Assembly (NCBI GenBank): GCA_026392015.1
Contig: JAPLCW010000124.1
Span: 1-34,144, forward strand
DNA from: Candidatus Auribacterota bacterium
GTDB lineage: Bacteria > Auribacterota > Tritonobacteria > UBA1439
Direction of reading: 5' to 3'
Length of the DNA stretch: 34,144 nucleotides
Shown here: piece after piece, positions 24,634-32,640 of the stretch
How the letters are laid out: the number at the start of each line of letters is the position of its first letter
How positions within the stretch are numbered: the first letter of the stretch is position 1
Position numbers and translations under genes: made by a program
Notes under the pieces: model-generated
Told to the model about the DNA's origin: nothing
Seen by the model: the letters and a program-made list of their open reading frames with translations, nothing else
Databases searched by the model: none

Positions 24634-25761
24634 TCAGCCGCATAGTTCTTTATAAAGCGCCAGTGTCTCACGCGCGCAGTTATCCCACCGATAGCGGTGC
24701 GCCTGCGCGAACCCCTTCTCACGCAGGCGGACCCGTTCACTTTCCGACCCCAGGAGTTCTGCAAGGCGGTGCGCCATCTCCTCCGTGTCCTTCGGATCGA
24801 AGTAGCGGGCGGCGGGGCCGAGGACCTCCGGCATCGATCCGCCGCGCGATGCCAGAACCGGCGTCCCACACGCCATCGCCTCAAGCGGTGGGATCCCGAA
24901 CCCCTCATAGAGAGAGGGAAAGATAAAGGCATCGGCGAAACTGTAAAAGAGCCGGAGGTCTTCGGAAGGGATATAGCCGACAAACGTGAAGCTCTCAGAA
25001 ATGCCCAGTCGCTCCACCGCGCTCAACAATTCTCTCCCCTCATACTCCTTCCCTCCCAGCGTGAGGGAATGCGGCAACCCCGTTCTCTTTTTGAATAAGG
25101 AGAAGGCGCTCAACAAGCCGGGGATATTCTTCCTCGGATGCAAAGGGAGCAGGGAAAAAATATACGGACTGTGCATCCCGTACCTCTTGAGGAATGCGGC
25201 GCGAAGAGCCATATCCTCGCACGGCGTGAATCCCTCGTTCACCCCCTCATAGATGACACGCAGTTTCCCTTCCTCGACATGGAACAACTCCAGGATATCG
25301 TCACGTGTCGTGCAGGATTTTGCGATTACCGCGTCGGCGCGCGCGACCGATTGCCTCACCCGCCTGGCGAAGTCGGGAGAACATGCGGGCGCCAGTTCCG
25401 GATATTTCTCGTGCGCAAGGTCGTGCACCGTTACCACCGTCCGGGCCCGCCTCGTTCGCGGAATGAGGAAGCTCGTTCCATGGAAAAGATCGATTCCCCT
25501 GCGCCTGATCTGAAAGGGAAGGTATAGGTCGTACCAGAGCCTTAAGAAACGATCCTCGCGGAGGTCTCCGGGGATGATGCTGTGAACCGTCCGGACCATT
25601 TCTCCAGGGAACTCCCCCCGTGTTCCGCCGCGGGGATAGAAAACAGCGGGCGGCTGGCCCGGGCAGAGGCCGCTGATCAACTCTATCAGGCGGTATGTAT
25701 AGCGCCCGATCCCCGTCCGCTGCGATGCGACGAGGATGCGCCCGTCATATGCTATGTGCAT
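24634..25761 (-). CDS. GT4 family glycosyltransferase (mannosyltransferase-like)
   Basis: 375 residues from ATG 25761. The first residues [20 protein letters not shown] and the [20 protein letters not shown] segment are typical of the GT4 branch that includes O-antigen mannosyltransferases. The donor half has [20 protein letters not shown], then [20 protein letters not shown] (EX7E motif) and a final [13 protein letters not shown]. Stop and start are fused with the upstream gene: the A of its TGA is the A of this ATG, which implies translational coupling. The exact sugar is unproved. Confidence 0.9.
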   Translation of the reverse strand: MHIAYDGRILVASQRTGIGRYTYRLIELISGLCPGQPPAVFYPRGGTRGEFPGEMVRTVHSIIPGDLREDRFLRLWYDLYLPFQIRRRGIDLFHGTSFLIPRTRRARTVVTVHDLAHEKYPELAPACSPDFARRVRQSVARADAVIAKSCTTRDDILELFHVEEGKLRVIYEGVNEGFTPCEDMALRAAFLKRYGMHSPYIFSLLPLHPRKNIPGLLSAFSLFKKRTGLPHSLTLGGKEYEGRELLSAVERLGISESFTFVGYIPSEDLRLFYSFADAFIFPSLYEGFGIPPLEAMACGTPVLASRGGSMPEVLGPAARYFDPKDTEEMAHRLAELLGSESERVRLREKGFAQAHRYRWDNCARETLALYKELCG

Positions 25762-26939
25762 CAGTCACGCTCCTCACGGTGGCGCGCCCTCACGATCTTC
25801 TCGCTGGCCGCGAGCATCGCGGCAGCGCTCTCCTCCCACCTGAACTTGCTTCGGACGTGCTCCATCGCTGCCTTCCCCATCTTCTCCCGGAGGCGGGAAT
25901 CCCTCATCAAGAGATCAATCGCCCCGATGATCTCTTCCTCATTCTCCGGATGAACCAGGATGCCGGTCACTCCATCGATGACGGATTCGCCGACGCCACC
26001 GGATTTCCCCCCGATCACCGCCTTGCCGCATGCGCCGGCTTCGAGGAAGACCAACCCGCACCCCTCCCAGCTCACCCCGTGCTCTTCGCGGTTGAGCATG
26101 ATAAAGAGATCGCAGGCATTGTAGTAGTGGGGGATTTCATCCTGTGGAATGAATCCCGCAAACATCACCCGGTCGCCCACCCCGATCGTCCTGGCGAGAC
26201 GCTCGAGGCGACTGCGGTCGGGGCCGTCCCCTCCCACCAGGTAGACGAGATCCGGATGCAGTCGGACAAGCTGCGGCAGCACCCTGATCACCCTATCCTG
26301 CCCCTTAAAGGGGCGAAGGCGGGCGATGGTGAGGAGAATTTTTTTGTCGCCGATCCCAAGGCGTTTTCTCAACATCTTCCCCGAGTCGGACGGCGCGAAC
26401 ACCTCCAGGTCCACACCCGGCAGTATGAGGGCTATCTTTTCTTCCGGAATCCCCACCCCGACAGCCTCGTCCCTTGCGAAACTCGATGCGGCGGCAATTC
26501 CGTCCGCGCGCATGCAGATGAATTTCCGGACTCGATACCTCAGCCTCGATGCCGGCCCAAGAGGATTATCGTGGATCCAGATGATGAACGGAATGGAAAA
26601 CATTCTGCTGACGAGATACCCCGCCAGACCGCTCGCGAGCACCTCGCCGCAGTGGATGACGTCAGGGCGCTCCCGGCGCGCCGCCCTCCATGCACCCCAC
26701 AGCAGCGGAAGAACCATACCTGCATCCCTCATCCTGAACGCCTCGAACAGACTGAGGAGCGGCGTCCGGACGCGAATAATGCGGTACGGATTCTGCGCAT
26801 CGAACCGCTCGTCACCCGGCATGCGCCGCGTTACCACGCGGACCTGGTCGCCCTTTATTCTTGAGCATAGAGAATGGTACACAACCCTGGAGCCGCCCCT
26901 CCTGGGCAAATAATCGTCCGTAAGCCAGAGGAGCTTCAC
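25761..26939 (-). CDS. GT4 family glycosyltransferase
   Basis: 392 residues from GTG 26939. The N-terminal half is LWLTDDYLPRRGGSRVVYHS with DVIHCGEVLASGLAGYLVS. The donor half is LLTIARLRPFKGQDRVIRVL, then SWEGCGLVFLEAGACGKAVI with the two Glu of the GT4 motif, and GVTGILVHPENEEE. The GTGA at 26936-26939 overlaps its start with the stop of the GT2 gene upstream, and its own stop overlaps the next ATG, so three genes are coupled. It probably adds one residue of the repeat unit. Donor unknown. Confidence 0.9.
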   Translation of the reverse strand: MKLLWLTDDYLPRRGGSRVVYHSLCSRIKGDQVRVVTRRMPGDERFDAQNPYRIIRVRTPLLSLFEAFRMRDAGMVLPLLWGAWRAARRERPDVIHCGEVLASGLAGYLVSRMFSIPFIIWIHDNPLGPASRLRYRVRKFICMRADGIAAASSFARDEAVGVGIPEEKIALILPGVDLEVFAPSDSGKMLRKRLGIGDKKILLTIARLRPFKGQDRVIRVLPQLVRLHPDLVYLVGGDGPDRSRLERLARTIGVGDRVMFAGFIPQDEIPHYYNACDLFIMLNREEHGVSWEGCGLVFLEAGACGKAVIGGKSGGVGESVIDGVTGILVHPENEEEIIGAIDLLMRDSRLREKMGKAAMEHVRSKFRWEESAAAMLAASEKIVRARHREERD

Positions 26940-27976
26940 CGGTCCTCTCCCTCCCGCAGCCCCTGTTCACCGCTGCTTCGACTGGTTCTGCCCGATATCG
27001 CGGGTCCCCGTTTTTGGAAACGACGCGCAGCGAGCCTGCTCACCCATCGCGGAGGATCCATTCTTTTCGGGGGCGGTCCGAAGCGGTTCAGAATCGCCGC
27101 CCATCCCCCCGCGAGCGCCCCCTCCGCGGCCGGGACCTGGCCCTTTTCTCTCAAGCCGAAGTAAACCCAGTAGCACTCCTTCACGTACGCGTAGTAGAGC
27201 ATCGGCCAGAGGAAGAACGGCGTCTGCTTCCTGGAGCAGAGGAGCCAGTTTCTGGTCCAAAGGTAGTGGAGGGAGCGCGAGTAGGGGCCGCCAAGCGATT
27301 TCGATACCTTATGCCATAACTTCGCCGTGGGCACAAAGTAACAGTCCCATCCCCGGCTCTGGGCGCGATGACAGAGGTCGAACTCGTCATTGTATATGAA
27401 GTAGCGCGCATCAAAGGCACCGGCCTCCTCGAATACCTCCCGCCTGATATACATGGCACACCCGTTCACCGCGTCGATCTTCCCCACGCCGTCGTACTGA
27501 CCGCGATCTACCTCCCCCTTCCCTTCCTGTGTATACATCAAAAGCCATCCGGTCACTGAATATTTCTTCTTGCTCCCCGCCCACCAGAGCGGCTTCGGAT
27601 CGTCATAATAGTAGATCTTCGGTCCGAGGATCCCCGCCCGGGGCAGGTTTTGGGCGGCGGCGGTGAGATGGCGCAGGATCCCGGGGCACACCACGGTGTC
27701 GTTGTTGAGAATGAATACCGCATCAGCGCCGTCCCTGAGGGCCGCTTCAATTCCGATGTTGTTCCCGCCATCGTATCCCGCGTTCACGAGGTTCCGTATG
27801 AGGCGCACATTGGGGAACTGTTTTTGAATTTTTTCGGCGGATCCATCCGTGGATGCGTTGTCCACAACGATCACCCGGTGGTTGCCGTAGTCAATCCCCT
27901 GGATCGAGCGCAAACAGGCGGTCGTCTCCTCGCCACCGTTGTAGTTGAGGATAACAAAAATGACCTTCGGTTCCAT
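26936..27976 (-). CDS. GT2 family glycosyltransferase, rhamnosyltransferase-like
   Basis: Start set at ATG 27976 (MEPKVIFVILNYNGGEE), where the conserved domain begins; a GTG 22 codons earlier is possible but encodes a basic stretch without homology. 346 residues. GT-A motifs are FVILNYNG, VVDNASTDGS, AVFILNNDTVV (DXD-like NND), GCAMYIRREVFEEAGAFD and YNDEFDLCHRAQSRGW. This set is typical of the WbbL/rhamnosyltransferase-like soluble GT2 group. The Arg-rich tail after WVSRLAARRFQ is likely disordered. It is the first gene of the coupled trio and, by position, of the whole minus-strand locus. Confidence 0.9.
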   Translation of the reverse strand: MEPKVIFVILNYNGGEETTACLRSIQGIDYGNHRVIVVDNASTDGSAEKIQKQFPNVRLIRNLVNAGYDGGNNIGIEAALRDGADAVFILNNDTVVCPGILRHLTAAAQNLPRAGILGPKIYYYDDPKPLWWAGSKKKYSVTGWLLMYTQEGKGEVDRGQYDGVGKIDAVNGCAMYIRREVFEEAGAFDARYFIYNDEFDLCHRAQSRGWDCYFVPTAKLWHKVSKSLGGPYSRSLHYLWTRNWLLCSRKQTPFFLWPMLYYAYVKECYWVYFGLREKGQVPAAEGALAGGWAAILNRFGPPPKRMDPPRWVSRLAARRFQKRGPAISGRTSRSSGEQGLREGEDR

Positions 27977-28259
27977 ATGCTGTGCCCGTTCGCCCTGTGG
28001 ATTGACTATACTATCACGTTTTGATTTCCGGGGACACTTCACTTAATTGCACCTTCTATATACATGCAGCATTGGGGACGCCATTGACCTGAAAGACTCT
28101 TTTGCCATTGAGTATGCAGAACAGCATAGCAACTATTTGTTTAGCTTGTGAGAGAGCTAATCTTTGTTTGCACTTCTTGCCATATCGAAATGATAATTTC
28201 TGAGAAATATTGCACATATACCCTAAATGCATAGGGAAAATGGCAGAGCCCGTTCCATT

Positions 28260-28296
28260 AATTTGAGGTGTCAGTTTGACACCTCAAATTTTTTAC
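28260..28296 (+). terminator. Perfect 14-bp hairpin followed by T-run (R copy 1 palindrome)
   Basis: AATTTGAGGTGTCA-GTT-TGACACCTCAAATT followed by TTTT. Read on the plus strand it has intrinsic-terminator form, but no plus-strand gene precedes it. Read on the minus strand it shows the CAAACTG core common to the ORF6N-gene palindromes, so it may rather be a recognition palindrome. Confidence 0.55.
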
Positions 28297-28485
28297 CCTT
28301 TCCTTTCTGGCAACGTGATAACGTGCAGACGGAGCCATCTTTCCATGTCTCACTTATAGTAGACGAAATGAGCGCGGATTTTATTCCCATGAAAGTGAAA
28401 ATCTTTTTCCGGTGGAGTGCGGTGGAGAAATAAATCCAAATGCTGATACTATTTCCATGAGTCAAGGAGGATGGGGTTGGAAATT
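28260..28485. repeat. R repeat copy 1
   Basis: Palindrome, TTTCTGGCAACGTGATAACGTGCAG-type segment, then a body with TAGTAGACGAAATGA, GGATTTTATTCCCATG and GAGTCAAGGAGGATGGG. It is the most diverged of four copies and lies 3' of the hydrolase gene (minus strand). Confidence 0.65.
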
Positions 28486-28665
28486 CCGGGGATATATAAT
28501 TCAGTTACAGTATAGAAGGATAACCGTTAATTCAAGTAACGTGCCCTTGGAGCTATTCAAAAGAAAAATACAAATATATTAATTGCACCTAGGGTCTGGT
28601 CAAATAGATAGGGAGAACCGTCCTCTATTTCACGTCGGTTTTATGCCAGAGCGTCCCGTCTTTTC

Positions 28666-29772
28666 CTATTTTAGAAAATCCTTGGTTCTATCATCAATAT
28701 TTTCTGCCCGCACTTTATCGAGCGGACTCGCGATAACTTCGCCGCCATCAAAGTTCAATTTACTCAAATCAACCATCCGCATTTGGCGGTTCCACTCTGT
28801 CCACCAATAGTAGCGTTTGTTCTTGATGTCGCCGATTGTACTCCACTGTGTGTAACCGAGGGAATATTTATCAGGAGTTCCTGTGCGCTCAAACCCTTTG
28901 GGATAATCGAAGTTATTAAGAATCCGGGATGCCTGATTTATTGCCGCGTCAACACCCTCAAGTGGAAGCGATGTCTGCACGTATTCAAATGCACGAATGA
29001 AACGGGAGGGTGAGGAGTAATCGCCGGGCAGGCCCGCCATACCGGCTCCCGAACCAAAGGGCGTAAAATTAATGCCATTGGTCTCTTTGTCGCCGGGACC
29101 CTGCGCATACGGTGTGAGCTGAGTATAATTCCGTAAATTCACGATATGCCAATCATAGGTTGGGGAATTGGTCATGACCCCAATCTCATTATCATAAATA
29201 TTCAGCTTGCCCTTAACATACTCGATCACGATTGAATTTCCCGCGCTGTCTGTAACCACGTAGTGCAGTGGCATCGGCACACTGAGATCTTCTTTAGATA
29301 TGACCACAACCCGAAGTTTTGGCAATACGGTCTTGATCTCCTCGACCGCCTTGAACTGGCCAAGTACATAACCTATCAAGTCCATGTTATTCACGGTGGA
29401 GGATTCCTCGCCAGCTTTGAAAGACTGAAATTCAGCGAACCCAGGCAAGTACAAAGCGCCTATGGTCAGTCCGGTTTCATTCATGCCATCTAAATAGAAT
29501 GGTAAATTGAGAGCGTTTATGGCGACGTATCCGTATTTGTTCTTCCACGTCATTCCCGGTTTGCCGCCGCCCAACTTGGAGGTGGATGCGAGATTGCCCG
29601 GGACCACCACAAGATTAGATCTGGCGTCGAACGCACCCCATTCGCATGTGCGCCCGTAAATAGGGCTGCCATCTTTGGTCTTGATGATAAAACTTGTGCA
29701 GGCCCCGGCAGGGGGTGTTACTACTAATGCCAAAACTGCGATACTCAACAGTGTTACAAATGTTTCCTTCAT
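28666..29772 (-). CDS. Secreted Ntn hydrolase, choloylglycine hydrolase/penicillin acylase (linear amide C-N hydrolase) family
   Basis: 368 residues from ATG 29772, with GGAGGAG upstream. The signal peptide MKETFVTLLSIAVLALVVTPPAGA would be cut before Cys25, giving the N-terminal nucleophile (CTSFIIKTKDG) required by the family. Counted from that Cys, Arg17 and Glu20 (GRTCEW) occupy the usual Arg/Asp positions, with Glu in place of the common Asp. Further motifs are the conserved MTNSPTYDWH, and SPSRFIRAF with the distal catalytic Arg. It probably cleaves an amide bond outside the cytoplasm, in an acyl-amide such as an N-acyl amino acid or acylhomoserine lactone. The substrate cannot be assigned. 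It is flanked by R repeats on both sides. Confidence 0.9.
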   Translation of the reverse strand: MKETFVTLLSIAVLALVVTPPAGACTSFIIKTKDGSPIYGRTCEWGAFDARSNLVVVPGNLASTSKLGGGKPGMTWKNKYGYVAINALNLPFYLDGMNETGLTIGALYLPGFAEFQSFKAGEESSTVNNMDLIGYVLGQFKAVEEIKTVLPKLRVVVISKEDLSVPMPLHYVVTDSAGNSIVIEYVKGKLNIYDNEIGVMTNSPTYDWHIVNLRNYTQLTPYAQGPGDKETNGINFTPFGSGAGMAGLPGDYSSPSRFIRAFEYVQTSLPLEGVDAAINQASRILNNFDYPKGFERTGTPDKYSLGYTQWSTIGDIKNKRYYWWTEWNRQMRMVDLSKLNFDGGEVIASPLDKVRAENIDDRTKDFLK

Positions 29773-29951
29773 ATTAAGACTCCTCCTTTTCTTAAGAGAG
29801 CTGAGCGCAATAGAGCCTCGTGGGGGTGACGCATATCCTAATGAGCTATGGCGGCCTACGGCCTGAATACATTGTATTCCATTCTGCAGCGTTCTATAAG
29901 CACTTTTGCCTCGACAGACGGCCTGAGTGAATTGCGCGTCAACCCCATAAC

Positions 29952-30185
29952 CTTAAGGTGCCAATTTGGCACATTAAAGTCTTGTAGTCTTTTCTTTCTG
30001 GCGACGTGATGACGTGCAGACGGAGTCGTCTTTTCGGGTCTCACTATGGTAGACGAGGTGAATGGCGATTTTATTCCCGTCAAAATGAAATATTTTTGGA
30101 GGGGGGGGGATTTCGGACGGCCGAAATTGATATATCAATACCATTCACGCGAATCAAGGAGGATGGGTTGGCCATTCTCATTGTA
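29952..30185. repeat. R repeat copy 2
   Basis: Palindrome TTAAGGTGCCAA/TTTGGCACATTAA (29953-29976), then TCTGGCGACGTGATGACGTGC and a body with TAGACGAGGTGAATGGCGATT, ATTTTTGGAGG, the hairpin TTTCGGACGGCCGAAA, ATTGATATATCAAT and ATACCATTCAC. GTGAATGG and CCATTCAC can pair across the body. It lies 85 bases 3' of the first ORF6N gene, and upstream of it is GGCCTGAGTGAATTGCGCGTC, shared with copy 3. Confidence 0.8.
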
Positions 30186-30269
30186 ATTGCTGGAGCGAAT
30201 GGGTGTTCGGGCAATAATTTCCCCGAGTTTCCCCACGAGCTTCATAGTTCAGGTAAAATCCTGGGACCA

Positions 30270-30791
30270 TCATGGCTCCGCACGAAATCCGATGCGCCGA
30301 TTGGATTTTTCGGGAGGGGCCATGAGCTCCCGAATCGCGTCGAACACTACTTTGAATTGAACGTCGTATTTCCTTTCCATTTCTTCGATTTTCCGCGCCA
30401 GTTCCACATGTGTCGATAAGATCATCCTCAGTTTCACAAATGCCCGCATTATCTCGATATTAACCCGGACTGCCCTCTTGTTCTTGAGAACGCTGGAGAG
30501 CATGGCCACGCCCTGCTCGGTAAAGGCCATTGGTGGATATCGCAGTCCCATACGATCGACATTGGAGGTCACAAATTGTGACCTCCAATTCATAAACTCC
30601 TGCTTATCCAAAACAAACATGAAATCCTCAGGGAAGCGGTCAACGTTTCGCCTCACTGCCTGTTTGAGGGCTTTGACCGAAACTCCATACATATTCGCCA
30701 GATCTCTATCGAGAATTACCTTTTGCCCTCTGATAAGCAAGATTCTTTGCTCAATTCGTTCCCGTGGAACCAGATTTTGCATATATCGCAT
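30270..30791 (-). CDS. ORF6N-domain protein
   Basis: 173 residues from ATG 30791, preceded by AGAGAGG. The N-terminal ~110 residues are the ORF6N domain: [60 protein letters not shown]. The C-terminus is a coiled coil ([20 protein letters not shown]) ending in [14 protein letters not shown]6N is linked to DNA binding in phage and mobile-element proteins, but bacterial chromosomal members have no settled role. Codons 68-77 ([10 protein letters not shown]) are encoded by a perfect 29-bp palindrome. The gene and its 3' R repeat form a unit duplicated at 30806-31677. Confidence 0.9.
   Translation of the reverse strand: MRYMQNLVPRERIEQRILLIRGQKVILDRDLANMYGVSVKALKQAVRRNVDRFPEDFMFVLDKQEFMNWRSQFVTSNVDRMGLRYPPMAFTEQGVAMLSSVLKNKRAVRVNIEIMRAFVKLRMILSTHVELARKIEEMERKYDVQFKVVFDAIRELMAPPEKSNRRIGFRAEP
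30561..30589. repeat. Perfect 29-bp palindrome inside ORF6N gene 1
   Basis: 14-base perfect arms (ATTGGAGGTCACAA and its complement) around one base, inside codons 68-77. The core CAAATTG is shared with R-repeat palindromes. The homologous codons of ORF6N gene 2 form a different palindrome. Confidence 0.9.
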
Positions 30792-30837
30792 CCTCTCTTG
30801 ACAAGAGGCCTGATGAATTGCGCGTCAATGCCATAAT

Positions 30838-31068
30838 CTTAAGGTGCCAATTTGACACCTTAAAGTCTTGTACTCTTCTTTTCTGGCGACGTGATAATGT
30901 GCAGACGGAGTTGCCTTTTCGTGCCTCACTACAGTAGACGAGGTGAATGGTGATTTTATTCCATCAAAATGAAATATTTTTGGAGGCGGGTGGATTTCGG
31001 ACGGCCGAAATTGATATATCAATACCATTCACGCGAGTCAAGAAGGATGGGTTTGGCATTCTAATTCC
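30838..31068. repeat. R repeat copy 3
   Basis: Palindrome CTTAAGGTGCCAA/TTTGACACCTTAAAG (30838-30865), TCTGGCGACGTGATAATGTGC, and a body nearly identical to copies 2 and 4 (TAGACGAGGTGAATGGTGATT, TTTCGGACGGCCGAAA, ATTGATATATCAATACCATTCAC). It lies between the two ORF6N genes. On the minus strand the palindrome reads as codons TLRCQIGTLR, like the variable ORF6N peptide. Confidence 0.8.
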
Positions 31069-31155
31069 AAATGCTGACGGGAATGGGCGGGCTGGTAATA
31101 ATTCCCAGACTCTCCCACGAACTTCATGGGCGCTGCGAATGAGATCCCCATATAA

Positions 31156-31677
31156 TCACGGTTCCGTATGAAATCCGATCCGACGTTTGGATTTTTCGGT
31201 AGCGGCCATGATCTCCCTAATAGCCTCGAAGAGTGTGCAAATCTCGCCATCATGCTTTTCAATCTTTCTTTCTAGTTCATTCAGTGTGCGTGCAAGCTCC
31301 TTATGTGTTGAAAAAAGATTTTTCATATAAATAAACGCCCTCACCACAAATATGCTCATTCCTATCGCATGGGGTGAATTTAGAACATTCGCAGCCATGA
31401 TCGCGCCGTGTTCGGTAAAAGCATACGGGAGAGTTCTTCTTCCTCCATGACCTGGTCTTGACATCGCATTTTGCGATATCAAGATCGAAACCTCCTCTCT
31501 CGTAAGCTGAAACATAAAATCTCCAGGGAAACGTTCGCGATTCCTCTTCACTGCCTCATTGAATCGAAATGTCGGCACATCGTAAAGCCGTGCCAAATCG
31601 GCATCAAGAATTACTTTTCCCCCTCGTATGAGCAGAATCTTTTGCTCAATCCGTTCTCGTGGAATTAATTCTTTCAA
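31156..31677 (-). CDS. ORF6N-domain protein, paralogue of 30270-30791
   Basis: 173 residues from TTG 31677, with AAGGAGGGGAG upstream. ORF6N domain: LIRGGKVILDADLARLYDVP, NEAVKRNRERFPGDFMFQLT, GRRTLPYAFTEHGAIMAANV. The C-terminal helix is LFSTHKELARTLNELERKIE, ending TEKSKRRIGF. N- and C-termini agree well with the neighbour, but the middle (FMFQLTREEVSILISQNAMS) has diverged. Codons 65-74 (ILISQNAMSR) again sit in a 29-bp palindrome, of other sequence. The 3' sequence up to R copy 3 also parallels that after gene 1, so the whole cassette was duplicated. Confidence 0.9.
   Translation of the reverse strand: MKELIPRERIEQKILLIRGGKVILDADLARLYDVPTFRFNEAVKRNRERFPGDFMFQLTREEVSILISQNAMSRPGHGGRRTLPYAFTEHGAIMAANVLNSPHAIGMSIFVVRAFIYMKNLFSTHKELARTLNELERKIEKHDGEICTLFEAIREIMAATEKSKRRIGFHTEP
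31456..31484. repeat. 29-bp palindrome inside ORF6N gene 2
   Basis: Arms TCTTGACATCGCA and TGCGATATCAAGA pair at 12 of 13 positions around three T. They occupy exactly the codons homologous to the palindrome of gene 1. Confidence 0.85.
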
Positions 31678-31717
31678 ACTCCCCTCCTTTCCTGGGGACT
31701 GGCTCGCGAGAAGGCAA

Positions 31718-31878
31718 AGCCGCCTTTTCGGGTCTCACTATAGTAGACGAGGTGAATGGCGATTTTATTCCATCAAAATGAAATATTTTTGGGGGCGGAT
31801 GGATTTCAGACGGCCGAAATTGATACATCAATACCATTCGCGCGAGTCAAGGAGGATGGGTTGGGTATTCTAATTATG
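31718..31878. repeat. R repeat copy 4 (no palindrome end)
   Basis: Body only: TTTTCGGGTCTCACTATAGTAGACG, GAATGGCGATTTTATTCCATC, TTTCAGACGGCCGAAA, ATACCATTCGCGCGAGTCAAGG. The hairpin/GTGCAGACGG end present in copies 1-3 is replaced by the upstream region of ORF6N gene 2. (Segments quoted are separate.). Confidence 0.75.
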
Positions 31879-32640
31879 ACAAATTGCTAAATTTAATTAA
31901 TGGATACTGGAGGAAGTGGGCGGTAATGCGGCATTGAATTGAGGATTTTCGTCCTTTGGGCCGGGAGTCCTCTTTTTGTTTTCAACGCCGACAAGCCTCC
32001 GGCTTATCGACAAAACTTCAAACGCGCGCGCAACTGTTTTTTTAGCTTTTTTAATTTTGGGATTTGGGATTTAAGTTAGCTTTAGCTAACTTAGGGGATA
32101 ATAGATATTTGCCTGGAGAGATTTTCGGTAATGGGACAGTTACGGGGTGTATATTGCTAAGTATGTCATTCCTGCCCCCGTTTTCACGAGGGTAAACTCC
32201 AGCAGGAATCCAGATTCCGTACTGGATCCCCACTAGAGTTTACACTGAGCGCAGTCGAAGTGCGGGGATGACAATTGAACTTAATGCACACCAAGACTTA
32301 CCCATTAAGATTTTTGGTTCTCTTCCACTTTGTGTGGATAAATAGCCCTTTCCCCTCCCCCTTCGAAGGGGAGCCTGTGCTGAGCCTGCCGAAGCAAGGG
32401 TGAGGGTGGGGGTGTATTTATTATAGTAAGTATATTGTAGCTATCTGGACATGTGGCATTGGTGTGCGGGAGTAAACGCATCACCCCCCTCCTAACCTCC
32501 CCCCTTCACAGAGGGGAGGGAATAGATAAAGAAACCCACACAAAACGTAAGAGAACCAGATTTTTTCGAATGTTCTATTGACTGGATTCTAATTTTATCA
32601 AGCGAGATTGGCATGCAATTAATTGAACCCCGCAATAACC
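31879..32640. other. Gene-free repeat-rich region
   Basis: No supported gene. It contains a GCGCGCGCAACTGTTTTTTTAGC tract (~32020) similar to one at ~33788, an AGTTAGCTTTAGCTAACT palindrome (~32074-32091), an ATTCCTGC..GCAGGAAT-type repeat (~32167-32275), and two CCCCTTCGAAGGGG / CCCCTTCACAGAGGGG hairpins (~32358 and ~32500). Confidence 0.55.

Larger units (their letters stand above)
27977..28665. other. Non-coding region with R repeat copy 1
   Basis: No supported gene. A strong hairpin (28260-28290) with a T-run and the body of R copy 1 (to ~28480) lie between the glycan locus and the hydrolase gene. The rest is AT-rich and unremarkable. Confidence 0.55.

Noticed and set aside
30825..31837. 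Small minus-strand proteins in the R repeats (KSPFTSST... frames) and plus-strand frames over the same DNA
   Set aside because: They are frames through a structured repeat with inverted repeats; the copies lack consistent starts and stops, so a coding role is not supported.
28260..31878. CRISPR array or integron-like cassette array in the R repeats
   Set aside because: Repeats are ~160 bp with whole genes between them, not short repeats with ~30-bp spacers, and no recombination core or cas gene is seen.
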